Source: an uncultured Clostridia bacterium (GTDB taxonomy: Bacteria > Bacillota > Clostridia > Christensenellales > Aristaeellaceae). Taken from it: 64,000 bases of DNA. The notes beneath the pieces were generated by a model. It searched no databases. It saw only the letters and a list, made by a program, of their open reading frames with translations, and had not been told where the DNA came from. The stretch covers positions 5,203-69,202 of the forward strand of contig CAKUKE010000012.1 in NCBI GenBank assembly GCA_934662505.1, read 5' to 3'. Both the position numbers and the translations under genes were made by a program. Shown here piece by piece: positions 8,364 to 15,277 of the stretch. Each line of letters starts with the position of its first letter. The first letter of the stretch is position 1.

Positions 8364-8907
8364 GACGACCTTTCTCCTTTCTCTGCGCCGCGCCATAGAC
8401 CAGCAGGGCGACGGCTCCGACCAGAAATAGATTTCCCAGCCGGGCACGGACTATGCAGCCGCTGCGCAGGGAGGACTTCCCGTCGAAGCGGGCGCGGGAA
8501 CAGAGCACCATCCGTTTCCGAACGCACCCGCCCAGTACCTTGAAAAAGGCATCCGTCAACGCATTGACCGCCGCGTCTGCGAACCCTGCTTCAAGGACGA
8601 CCCATGCATGCTCCATCGTGAGCGTCCGTTGCAGCGTCCCTTTGAACGCGGCGCTGCGCCAGAGGGTGCGAACGGTTGGAAAAAATGCGGGACTTTTTCC
8701 TCTGCGGCGCTTCTTTTTTCCCAGCGGCGCAGGCAGCGGCTGCACTCCCGGCGGCGGAATCAGACGCTTTGCTCCCTGCCGCCGTATCCCCCACACCATT
8801 ACGCCCCAGCAAAGAAAGACGCCCTCCCCGCTCTGAGCGCTGATCATCGCGCCTGCACGCACAGGCGTAATCCAGAGTAAATACAGGCAAAGCAGCGCGA
8901 CGGCCAT
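8356..8907 (-). CDS. ytfI: DUF2953-like (YtfI-type) membrane protein
   Basis: A 183-residue protein with an N-terminal hydrophobic segment (MAVALLCLYLLWITPVRAGA), a basic low-complexity stretch near residues 63-72, a central region containing the loosely conserved LEAGFADAAVNALTDAFF, and a C-terminal hydrophobic segment (LGNLFLVGAVALLVYGAA). Similarity to DUF2953 is faint; the call rests largely on position directly upstream of ytfJ, where ytfI is found in Bacillus and Clostridia. The ribosome-binding site AAAAGGAGG is 5 bases before the start. First gene of the minus-strand unit. Confidence 0.65.
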   Translation of the reverse strand: MAVALLCLYLLWITPVRAGAMISAQSGEGVFLCWGVMVWGIRRQGAKRLIPPPGVQPLPAPLGKKKRRRGKSPAFFPTVRTLWRSAAFKGTLQRTLTMEHAWVVLEAGFADAAVNALTDAFFKVLGGCVRKRMVLCSRARFDGKSSLRSGCIVRARLGNLFLVGAVALLVYGAAQRKEKGRHG

Positions 8908-8935
8908 AGGCGCCTCCTTTTTTTAAAAATAATGC

Positions 8936-8964
8936 TTGACTTATAATACTATACGTCGTATAAA
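8936..8964 (+). promoter_or_regulatory. Sigma-A-like promoter and palindromic operator of the padR operon
   Basis: TTGACT at 8936-8941 and TATAAA at 8959-8964 with a 17-base spacer. A perfect 13-bp palindrome, TATACGTCGTATA (8950-8962), covers the -10 region, which suits negative autoregulation by the PadR protein encoded next. The promoter is read from sequence; the repressor is inferred. Confidence 0.8.
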
Positions 8965-8988
8965 AATATTCGAAAGGAGGAAAGGCTC

Positions 8989-9300
8989 ATGGACAACCAG
9001 TTAAAAAGAGGTCTGATCGAGGTTTGCGTACTGGCCTTTCTGCGAAAGGGCGACAGCTACGGTTACCAGCTGATCGGCGAGGTTTCTCAGCTGATCGACG
9101 TGTCTGAATCCACCCTCTACCCGGTTCTGCGTCGGCTGGAGGCCGCTCAATGCCTCACCGTTTACTCCATGGAGCACAATGGCAGGCTCCGCAAGTATTA
9201 TGCCATTACAGAAAAAGGCCATGCACGCATTGCCGATTTCGTTGCAGAAAGCCAGATTCTGCTTCGCGTCATTGATTTTATCAGGGAGGAGCCGATATGA
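8989..9300 (+). CDS. PadR family transcriptional regulator
   Basis: A 103-residue winged-helix regulator. The fold is recognisable from LKRGLIEVCVLAFLRKGDSYGYQL, the recognition helix region VSESTLYPVLRRLEAAQ and the wing RLRKYYAITEKG. It is a short, subfamily-2 type PadR with a small C-terminal dimerisation helix. AAAGGAGG precedes the start. The palindrome over its promoter is the probable operator. In Firmicutes such PadR genes head operons with HAAS/DUF1700 and DUF4097 proteins, exactly as here, and the inducing signal is usually envelope related, but the ligand is unknown. Confidence 0.93.
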   Translation: MDNQLKRGLIEVCVLAFLRKGDSYGYQLIGEVSQLIDVSESTLYPVLRRLEAAQCLTVYSMEHNGRLRKYYAITEKGHARIADFVAESQILLRVIDFIREEPI

Positions 9301-9449
9301 TGCCGCCACTCAATTTGACCGAACCGCGATATGAGACGTTTCCGTTTGGCGGACATGAAGCGGAAGAAACGCTGCGTTACACCGCTCTCCGGGAAGAAAT
9401 CAACCACCGTTCATTCCCGAACGTATTTATCGACTACACAAGGAGGTAA
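9297..9449 (+). CDS. Small hypothetical protein, 50 residues, coupled to padR
   Basis: An ATG overlapping the PadR stop (ATGA at 9297-9300) opens 50 codons beginning MMPPLNLTEPRYETFPFGGH and ending FPNVFIDYTRR. GGAGG of PadR's 3' end lies 6 bases before the ATG. The protein is soluble and charged with no recognisable domain. Its last codons (AGG AGG) double as the ribosome-binding site of the following gene, so translation of the three genes would be coupled. It fills the entire space between padR and the next gene. Whether it is translated is unproven; it is too short for statistical support. Confidence 0.55.
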   Translation: MMPPLNLTEPRYETFPFGGHEAEETLRYTALREEINHRSFPNVFIDYTRR

Positions 9450-9455
9450 AACAAC

Positions 9456-10619
9456 ATGAACCGTCAGGAGTATCTGAGCCGGCTGAATGCAGCCCTGTCC
9501 TTTCTTGATCAGGATGCGCGAACCACTGCCGTCAATTTTTACGCCGAAGTACTGGATGACCGTGTGGAAAATGGGATGACCGAGGAGGAAGCAACCGCCG
9601 GCATGGCAAGCGCTGAAGAAATCGCCGCGCAATTGCGGGAGGAAGGCGATCTGCAGCAGAACGTGTCTGCCGACTCGTCTGCAAAAAAAGAAAAAAAGCA
9701 CGAAGTATTGAGCGATCTGTTTGAAGCGCTGACCGGGAAGCAGACTGAGCAGCCTGAAATGAAGGAATTTGTGGAGACCTTCCGACCTGAGGAAGTCAGG
9801 AAGCTGACCCTCTCCCTGCGCAACAGGGAGGTCCGTATCCGCTCGGGCGAGGGCGCGCTGGCGACCGTGCGTTACGACGCGCCCGCAGATCAGCCGCTCA
9901 ACTGGACGGTTGAAAACGGCGAGGCCACACTGGACGATCCGTGGGTGGAACGCTCGCTGACCGTGCATCTGCTGAACTACACGTTCAGGACGGATAACGG
10001 CAAAAGCACGCTGCATAACCTGATCAACGGTATCGCCTGCAGCAATCTGACCGTTACCGTCACGCTTCCCGCCGCGCAGATGGAAAAGATCAAAGCCGTG
10101 ACCTCCAATGCCGCCATCGAACTGGAGAACCTGGCGCAGGTTCGGCGTTTCAAAGTCCGCACCAGCAACGGGTTGCTGCGCATGACCGACGTTACTGCAC
10201 AGGAGATCACCGGCCGCACCAGCAATGGTTCCATCCAGATGACGGACTGCCAGTTTGAGGAAAAAGCCGATCTGACCACCAGCAACGGTTCCATTCAGGC
10301 AGAAAACATCACTGCCGGCCGGTTCACGCTGACCACATCCAACGGCCGCGCCGTTGCCCGGCGCATTTCTGCCGCGGAGCGTCTGGACATGACCACCTCC
10401 AACAGCCGCATCGAGGCGGAAATCACATCTGCCGGAGCGGTCGCCCTGACCACCAGCAACGCTTCCGTGAACGCGACCCTCCCCGGGCGCATGGCAGACT
10501 GGCAGATCACCAGCCGCACCAGCAACGCCCACAACGGTCTGCCTGCTTTTCAGGAGGGGGAAAAGCCGCTGTGCATCACCACCAGCAACGGCGCCATCAA
10601 CGCATCCTTTGCAGGCTGA
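9456..10619 (+). CDS. HAAS-domain and DUF4097 beta-helix protein
   Basis: A 387-residue protein. Residues 1-70 resemble the HAAS/DUF1700 helical domain (MNRQEYLSRLNAALSFLDQD ... EEIAAQLREEG), residues 70-115 are a charged linker, and residues 115-387 form a DUF4097-type beta-solenoid with about ten repeats of a T(T/R)TSN-G-x-I pattern. DUF1700 and DUF4097 are usually separate genes or separated by membrane segments; here they are fused and no transmembrane helix is visible, so the product may be cytosolic. AAGGAGG lies 8 bases before the start. Probably co-regulated with padR. Molecular role of both domains is not established; sensing of envelope state is a guess from operon partners. Confidence 0.85.
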   Translation: MNRQEYLSRLNAALSFLDQDARTTAVNFYAEVLDDRVENGMTEEEATAGMASAEEIAAQLREEGDLQQNVSADSSAKKEKKHEVLSDLFEALTGKQTEQPEMKEFVETFRPEEVRKLTLSLRNREVRIRSGEGALATVRYDAPADQPLNWTVENGEATLDDPWVERSLTVHLLNYTFRTDNGKSTLHNLINGIACSNLTVTVTLPAAQMEKIKAVTSNAAIELENLAQVRRFKVRTSNGLLRMTDVTAQEITGRTSNGSIQMTDCQFEEKADLTTSNGSIQAENITAGRFTLTTSNGRAVARRISAAERLDMTTSNSRIEAEITSAGAVALTTSNASVNATLPGRMADWQITSRTSNAHNGLPAFQEGEKPLCITTSNGAINASFAG

Positions 10620-10702
10620 TGTGCGCCGTCCCTGCGTAAACTTTTCGGCGACCCGTGAACTTTCATCAAAGCCACCGTCAAAGCCGGTGTAAAGCAACCC
10701 AA

Positions 10703-10739
10703 AACGCGCCCGTCCATCCCGGACAGGCGCGCTTTTTTT
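10703..10739. terminator. Terminator between convergent genes
   Basis: GC-rich hairpin (CGCGCCCGTCC/GGACAGGCGCG, one mismatch) followed by seven T, ending the padR operon; A-rich on the other side, so it may also serve the minus-strand foldase gene. The preceding 80 bases hold nothing else recognised. Confidence 0.85.
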
Positions 10740-10755
10740 GCTTTTTAAAGATGCG

Positions 10756-12072
10756 TTATTCCACGTCTGCCAGCTGACCGTCCACCACCTTGAGGCCGGC
10801 CAGTCTGCTCAGCGCTTCTTCATTGTAGACCGCTTCCGTTTCATCGATCCACCGGGAGAACTGCTCGTCCATTTTGGTGTTCTCGATGTACTGCACGATG
10901 CTCGTGCGAATGTCGTCCGTCATTTCCACGGCGCCATCGGGCACGTCCGCCAGATAGTACACCATGTAAATGCCGTATATCCCCACGGCGGGCGCGCTCA
11001 TGTCCCCGGGCTTCTGCATCCTTTCGTCAAAGGCAGCTTCCTGAAAGGCGGTGTCCCAGCCAATGCTGTCTTTGTGAATCAGATAGCCCGTTTTCAGGGT
11101 GTCGCCGGACATGCCCGGGTCGGCATTGTATTCGGCGATCAGCGTTTCGATGCTTTCACCGTTTGCCAGACGGGCATAAATATCGTCGATTTCCGTCTGC
11201 CTGCTGGCGATAACGGCCTGCCGCGCCGCTTCCACATCCGCTTCGGTCACTTTTTCAGACGCATCGTCAGCCGTATCTGCGTCTTCATCGGTGTTTTGCC
11301 CTTCTTCATAGGCGGTCAGCTTGTTCTGATAATCGTCCAGCAGGTCGCTGTCGACCTCCAGCAGGATCTGCAGCACCGCCCTGTAGCCGGCAGGACGGTA
11401 CCAGCTGTCATAGCCGTACTGCTTGGTCATGTACTCATATTCCAGCACCTTGTTTTCGTACATCTGCCTGTACCGTTCCACATAGGAATCAAACAGCTCC
11501 TGCACTTCCTCATCCGTTGCCTGGATGTCGTAATGCTCCCGCATGTAGGCGTCCAGCTTATCCACGTTCGAGGTGCTGCGCAGACTGTCCGTCAGGGTCT
11601 CAACCGTCGCGCCCTGACTTTCAAAGTGCTCTGCGGCCGCCTGACGGAGGGTGCTGATTTCCTCCTCGCTGGCGTCCGCCCCGGACATATAGTTTTCCAC
11701 ATAGTTCTGCACCGCCTCATCCCAGATGGTCTGGGCTTCCTGACGGAACGCGTCCTCTTCCTCCTGACTGTACACGTTCAGCTTCCATTCGACGATCTTC
11801 GCGTCCATGACCGCCGTGTACTGCAGATATTCAATGGCGGACGCGTAATCATCCGCGCTGTCGGCATAGCTGTTTTCATACAGCCATTCCGCACAGTCCT
11901 GAATTTCAGACCAGAGAACGTCCTGTCCGTTAAAGGTATACACCGTTTCATCCGCTGTTTCCTCAGGCGCACCCGTGGGCGCGTCCGTGGGCACATCTTC
12001 CGCCGCGGCGCAGGTCAGCAGCATCAGCAGCGCCATGAGCAGCGCGGCTATTTTCTGTATTTTTTTCATCAT
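10756..12072 (-). CDS. Secreted SurA/PrsA-like protein with PpiC-type domain
   Basis: A 438-residue exported protein. It has a signal peptide (MMKKIQKIAALLMALLMLL, then TCAAAED; a Cys is present but TC is a poor lipobox, so lipidation is doubtful), a long helical acidic region (about 40-260) and a C-terminal parvulin-like region with the family features RQTEIDDIYARLANGESIETL, DPGMSGDTLKTGY and QKPGDMSAPAVGIYGIYMVY. This arrangement matches SurA_N/rotamase foldases that help exported proteins fold. Catalytic activity is uncertain. Start at 12072 has AAAGGAA upstream. It stands alone between tadA and a convergent terminator. Confidence 0.8.
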   Translation of the reverse strand: MMKKIQKIAALLMALLMLLTCAAAEDVPTDAPTGAPEETADETVYTFNGQDVLWSEIQDCAEWLYENSYADSADDYASAIEYLQYTAVMDAKIVEWKLNVYSQEEEDAFRQEAQTIWDEAVQNYVENYMSGADASEEEISTLRQAAAEHFESQGATVETLTDSLRSTSNVDKLDAYMREHYDIQATDEEVQELFDSYVERYRQMYENKVLEYEYMTKQYGYDSWYRPAGYRAVLQILLEVDSDLLDDYQNKLTAYEEGQNTDEDADTADDASEKVTEADVEAARQAVIASRQTEIDDIYARLANGESIETLIAEYNADPGMSGDTLKTGYLIHKDSIGWDTAFQEAAFDERMQKPGDMSAPAVGIYGIYMVYYLADVPDGAVEMTDDIRTSIVQYIENTKMDEQFSRWIDETEAVYNEEALSRLAGLKVVDGQLADVE

Positions 12073-12161
12073 GACTGGTTCCTTTCCTTGCCTTCCCCTT
12101 GTCGTATGGAAGGCCTTCCTTGTCATTATGCCATACCCATGGCGCTTTCGCAAGGGAAGGG

Positions 12162-12599
12162 TCACCGCTTAATTGTAAAAAAATTATGAAGAAGCCCTGC
12201 GCAGCGCGTCTCCAGCACACCGCCGCGGCAGATGACCCGATGATAAAAGGCGGGATCTTCCGGCAGATGGTACACGCTGCCGCAGCACCCCTGACGCCGG
12301 TCAAACGCGCCGAACACGCACCGTTCCAGCTGCGCCATGATCATGGCGCCGGCGCACATGGGACACGGCTCCAGTGTCACATACAGCGTGCACCCTTTCA
12401 GCCTGCGGGTGCCCAGCCGGCGGGCGGCCCTGTCCATGGCCAGCATTTCCGCATGCGCAAAGGGCGCGTTGCTTTCACGGCGGTTATGCGCTGCGGCGAT
12501 CAGCTTGCCATCCTTGACCACCAATGCACCGACAGGCACCTCCCCCGGGTCTTTTTTCGCCACCGCACAGGCAAGCGCCATCCATTTTTCGTCCTGCAA
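12162..12599 (-). CDS. tadA: tRNA-specific adenosine deaminase TadA
   Basis: A 145-residue cytidine-deaminase-fold enzyme converting wobble A34 to inosine in tRNA-Arg(ACG). Zinc site: HAE (NAPFAHAEMLAM) and PCPMCAGA; substrate region NRRES is present. The chosen start is TTG at 12599 with GGGAGG 8 bases before it. A longer frame starting ATG at 12620 is unlikely because that ATG overlaps the -10 box of a good promoter, so the transcript would begin after it. The resulting length fits TadA (about 150). The gene diverges from the nitroreductase. Confidence 0.92.
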   Translation of the reverse strand: MQDEKWMALACAVAKKDPGEVPVGALVVKDGKLIAAAHNRRESNAPFAHAEMLAMDRAARRLGTRRLKGCTLYVTLEPCPMCAGAMIMAQLERCVFGAFDRRQGCCGSVYHLPEDPAFYHRVICRGGVLETRCAGLLHNFFTIKR

Positions 12600-12618
12600 T
12601 GTCTTCGCCTCCCTGCCC

Positions 12619-12647
12619 ATTATAACATCCTGCGCTTTGTAAAACAA
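12619..12647 (-). promoter_or_regulatory. Promoter of tadA
   Basis: On the minus strand TTGTTT (12647-12642), 17-base spacer, TATAAT (12624-12619). The -10 includes the ATG of the longer tadA frame, which decides the start codon in favour of TTG at 12599. Confidence 0.7.
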
Positions 12648-12659
12648 GCGAGGAGACTC

Positions 12660-12689
12660 TTGCGGAAGGAGGCGTTTTCGGGATATAAT
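12660..12689 (+). promoter_or_regulatory. Promoter of the nitroreductase gene
   Basis: TTGCGG (12660-12665), 18-base spacer and TATAAT (12684-12689), 31 bases before the start codon, divergent from the tadA promoter. Confidence 0.65.
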
Positions 12690-12720
12690 AGAACCGTTCC
12701 ATCAGAAAGGAAGTGCTTTT

Positions 12721-13272
12721 ATGCATGAAACGCTGAACGTCATTCATTCGCGCCGCAGCCACCGGGCATACAAGGCCGCACCGCTGACGCGGGAGCAGCT
12801 GGACGTCCTGATCGACGCGGCTCTTCAGGCGCCTTCCGCCATGAACCTGCAGCCGTGGCACCTGACGGCAGTGGAAGACCAAAACCTGCTGGATGACATC
12901 AGCCGCGCCTGTGCGGACTATGCCCGCGGCAAGGCCGGCATGAGCCCCCGCTTTCAGGATCCGTCCTTCCACGTGTTCTACCATGCGCCGGCGGTGATGT
13001 TTCTGTCCTATGACCCCACGCAGCATTTTGCGCCTTTTGACTGCGGCATCGCCGTGGAAAACATGGCGTTGGCCGCGGAAAGCATGGGTCTTGGAACAGT
13101 GATTCTGGGGCTGCCACGCATGGCGTTTCTGGGCGATCAGGCGCAGCGTCTGGCGGATGCGCTTCATTTTCCGCAGGGCTACGCGTTCGCTCTGGCGCTT
13201 GCTGTCGGTACGCCGGACGATGACAAGGCTGCCCATTCGGTGCGCGACGGGCTGGTTACCCGTCTGCCGTGA
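12721..13272 (+). CDS. Nitroreductase family oxidoreductase
   Basis: A 183-residue FMN-dependent NAD(P)H oxidoreductase-like protein. The FMN-binding N-terminus IHSRRSHRAYK, QAPSAMNLQPWHL and the C-terminal AAESMGLGTVILGLP with LALAVGTP are the usual nitroreductase features. AGAAAGGAAG precedes the start. Substrates of the family range from nitroaromatics to quinones and flavins; none can be assigned. It is followed after 16 bases by the metallo-beta-lactamase lipoprotein gene, which may share its transcript. Confidence 0.92.
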   Translation: MHETLNVIHSRRSHRAYKAAPLTREQLDVLIDAALQAPSAMNLQPWHLTAVEDQNLLDDISRACADYARGKAGMSPRFQDPSFHVFYHAPAVMFLSYDPTQHFAPFDCGIAVENMALAAESMGLGTVILGLPRMAFLGDQAQRLADALHFPQGYAFALALAVGTPDDDKAAHSVRDGLVTRLP

Positions 13273-13288
13273 CATGGAATAAAGGCAC

Positions 13289-14506
13289 ATGAACAAAAAC
13301 AGCTTTTTTTACCGGCAGGCGCGTCCGCTCTGTCTGCTGCTTACCCTGTGTGCGCTGCTTGCGCTTTTCCCTGCCTGTACGGCGCGTCAGGAAAGCAGCG
13401 CGTCCGCCGGCAGTGCGCCGGTTTATCTTGCCTGTCTGAATATCGGCAAGGCGGATTGCCTGCTTCTTTTCTCCGAGGACTATGCCTATCTGATCGACAC
13501 CGGCTACGCCCAGAGCTATCCCCTGCTCCGCGCTGCCCTTGACGCATACGGCATCACCCGTCTGGACGGCGTATTTCTCACCCACTGTCACAAGGATCAT
13601 GCGGGCGCGCTGACGGAGCTGGCGCAGAGCAATGTGCCGGTAGACGCATGGTATGCTTCCGCGTTCTATCTGACGGAGGAAACGCATCCCATGCTGGAAG
13701 CGGCGCAGACGCGGCAAAGCGCCGTTTCATGGCTGCGGGCGGGCGATGTGATCGAGGGGACGGAGGGGGTGCGGTTCGATGTACTGGGACCCGTTTCGCT
13801 CAATCAGGACAATGAAAACAACAACTCACTGGTCATGCGTTTTTCGTCGCCGCAGGGCAATCTGCTTCTGTGCGGCGATATGAAACAGGCGGAAGAGGCG
13901 CAGCTTCTGGCCGCTCAGTCGTTTGCCCCCTGCGAGGTATTGAAGGTCGGGCATCACGGAGACAGCGGCGCCGCAGGCGAAGGGCTTCTGCGCGCGGTTG
14001 CGCCCCAGATCGCCGTCATTACGACCGCTACAGAAGAAGAACCGGATACCCCTGCTGCAGAAACCCTTTACAGGCTGGCTGCCGCAGACTGCCGCACTTT
14101 CGTTACGCAGGACCTGCAGGGGGAAGCACTCCTGCTTACGCTGCAGGACGGTACCGTGACGGCGAAGGACGACCATTTTCCCGCGCTGCCGCCACGCACG
14201 CAGGGGCTTACAATGACCATCGACCTTGAGGCAGATACGCTGCTTGTTGAAAATGGCGGCAGCGAGTCTGTTTTTCTGGGCGACTGTATCCTTTACTCCT
14301 CCAAGGGCGCCGACCTTTATACCCTGCCGCCTGTCCATCTATCCCCCGGGGAGCGGCTGCTTTTCGGCAGCGAAAAATCCGGCGATGGCTGCGATTATTA
14401 CCTGTCTCAGAAACGGATCTGGAGCAAGAAGGCGTTTGACGCAGCGGTTCTCTACGACGCGTACGGTCGGGCGCTGTGCCGCACCCATAACGGTCTGTCG
14501 GAATAA
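13289..14506 (+). CDS. ComEC-like metallo-beta-lactamase lipoprotein with C-terminal lamin-tail domain
   Basis: A 405-residue exported protein. Residues 1-29 form a signal ending LFPAC, a plausible though imperfect lipobox. Residues about 45-285 are a metallo-beta-lactamase fold of the ComEC/Rec2 type: LNIGKADCLLLF, DTGYA, the metal motif THCHKDHAG, NNNSLVMRF, LLCGDM and KVGHHGD. Residues about 305-405 look like a lamin-tail/LTD domain (LLVENGGSESVFLGDCILYSS, LSPGERLLFG, FDAAVLYDAYG). Such secreted proteins are candidate nucleases or phosphodiesterases; activity is inferred. It directly precedes the Cys-rich gene (33 bases). Confidence 0.85.
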   Translation: MNKNSFFYRQARPLCLLLTLCALLALFPACTARQESSASAGSAPVYLACLNIGKADCLLLFSEDYAYLIDTGYAQSYPLLRAALDAYGITRLDGVFLTHCHKDHAGALTELAQSNVPVDAWYASAFYLTEETHPMLEAAQTRQSAVSWLRAGDVIEGTEGVRFDVLGPVSLNQDNENNNSLVMRFSSPQGNLLLCGDMKQAEEAQLLAAQSFAPCEVLKVGHHGDSGAAGEGLLRAVAPQIAVITTATEEEPDTPAAETLYRLAAADCRTFVTQDLQGEALLLTLQDGTVTAKDDHFPALPPRTQGLTMTIDLEADTLLVENGGSESVFLGDCILYSSKGADLYTLPPVHLSPGERLLFGSEKSGDGCDYYLSQKRIWSKKAFDAAVLYDAYGRALCRTHNGLSE

Positions 14507-14539
14507 AATGAAGCGTACCCCGATATGGAGGTGTGTTTC

Positions 14540-15154
14540 ATGACTTACCGTTCCTGCGGACGGCACGCAGCGGAAAGCCTGCCCTGCCGGTGCGATGCAG
14601 CGCCCTGCCGTCCCATGCCGCCCCGTGAACCCCCACGCGCCTGCCCTCCTCCGTCATGTTGCCCGCCTGAAACGGGCATGGGCTATCTGATGCAGCGGGT
14701 TGTCGCCGTCGGACGAGTATGGGAGCAGACGGATTGGCGCGTGCCGCCGGAGCAGCTCCCCTGCGGCGTCTCGTTTCCCCTGATGATCCGAGAGGCGCAC
14801 ATATGCGGTTGCTGCACAGCCAGACGTGCATCCTGCGGAGAGACGGTGCTCTGTCTGCCGGTGCGGGTCTGCCTGACGGACGGCTGCCGCCGCTGCTTTG
14901 AAGCGACCGATACCCTGCAATACACGGTTTCCATGTGGCCGTGCAGCTTTCCGGCGGCAGCGGTGCTGACCTGTACGGCGGGCGTTCGTCCCGGCAGACC
15001 ATGCCGCTGCGGGGGAGACGGGCTGCACCTTGAAGTGCAGGCCTGCGTGTACGCGACGCTGCCGGGCGTGCTCTGTCCGGGCCCGTCGCCCTGCCCGCCG
15101 CCTTCCCTGCCCTGGTATCCACAACCCTGCCTGACGCGGCGGGACTGCCCATAA
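14540..15154 (+). CDS. Cysteine- and proline-rich protein of unknown function
   Basis: A 204-residue protein with about 29 cysteines, many as CxC, CC or CPPP patterns (RACPPPSCCPPE, ICGCCTARRASC, CLTDGCRRC, CGGDG, PGPSPCPPPSLP). No signal peptide or membrane segment is visible. The ATG at 14540 has GGAGGTG upstream. The composition resembles spore-coat or metal-binding proteins, but no family is recognised, so function is open. The middle (about residues 45-150) alternates beta-like stretches with cysteines and could fold as a disulfide- or metal-stabilised domain. A terminator follows at once, so it ends the unit with the metallo-beta-lactamase gene. Confidence 0.75.
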   Translation: MTYRSCGRHAAESLPCRCDAAPCRPMPPREPPRACPPPSCCPPETGMGYLMQRVVAVGRVWEQTDWRVPPEQLPCGVSFPLMIREAHICGCCTARRASCGETVLCLPVRVCLTDGCRRCFEATDTLQYTVSMWPCSFPAAAVLTCTAGVRPGRPCRCGGDGLHLEVQACVYATLPGVLCPGPSPCPPPSLPWYPQPCLTRRDCP

Positions 15155-15160
15155 AATCCG

Positions 15161-15190
15161 AGTGCGGAAAGTCGTCTTTCCGCACTTTTT
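15161..15190 (+). terminator. Terminator after the Cys-rich gene
   Basis: Perfect 11-bp stem (AGTGCGGAAAG and complement) with a TCGT loop and a run of T. Confidence 0.9.
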
Positions 15191-15214
15191 ACATCTGAAG
15201 TGCAGGTAAATACA

Positions 15215-15243
15215 TTGACATCCCCCGCCGAATCGCTTATCAT
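15215..15243 (+). promoter_or_regulatory. Promoter of the large repeat-protein gene
   Basis: Consensus TTGACA (15215-15220), 17-base spacer, TATCAT (15238-15243), 35 bases before the start codon. Confidence 0.75.
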
Positions 15244-15277
15244 GAAAAGCGGTAATTTCTTGAAAATGGAGGCACTT

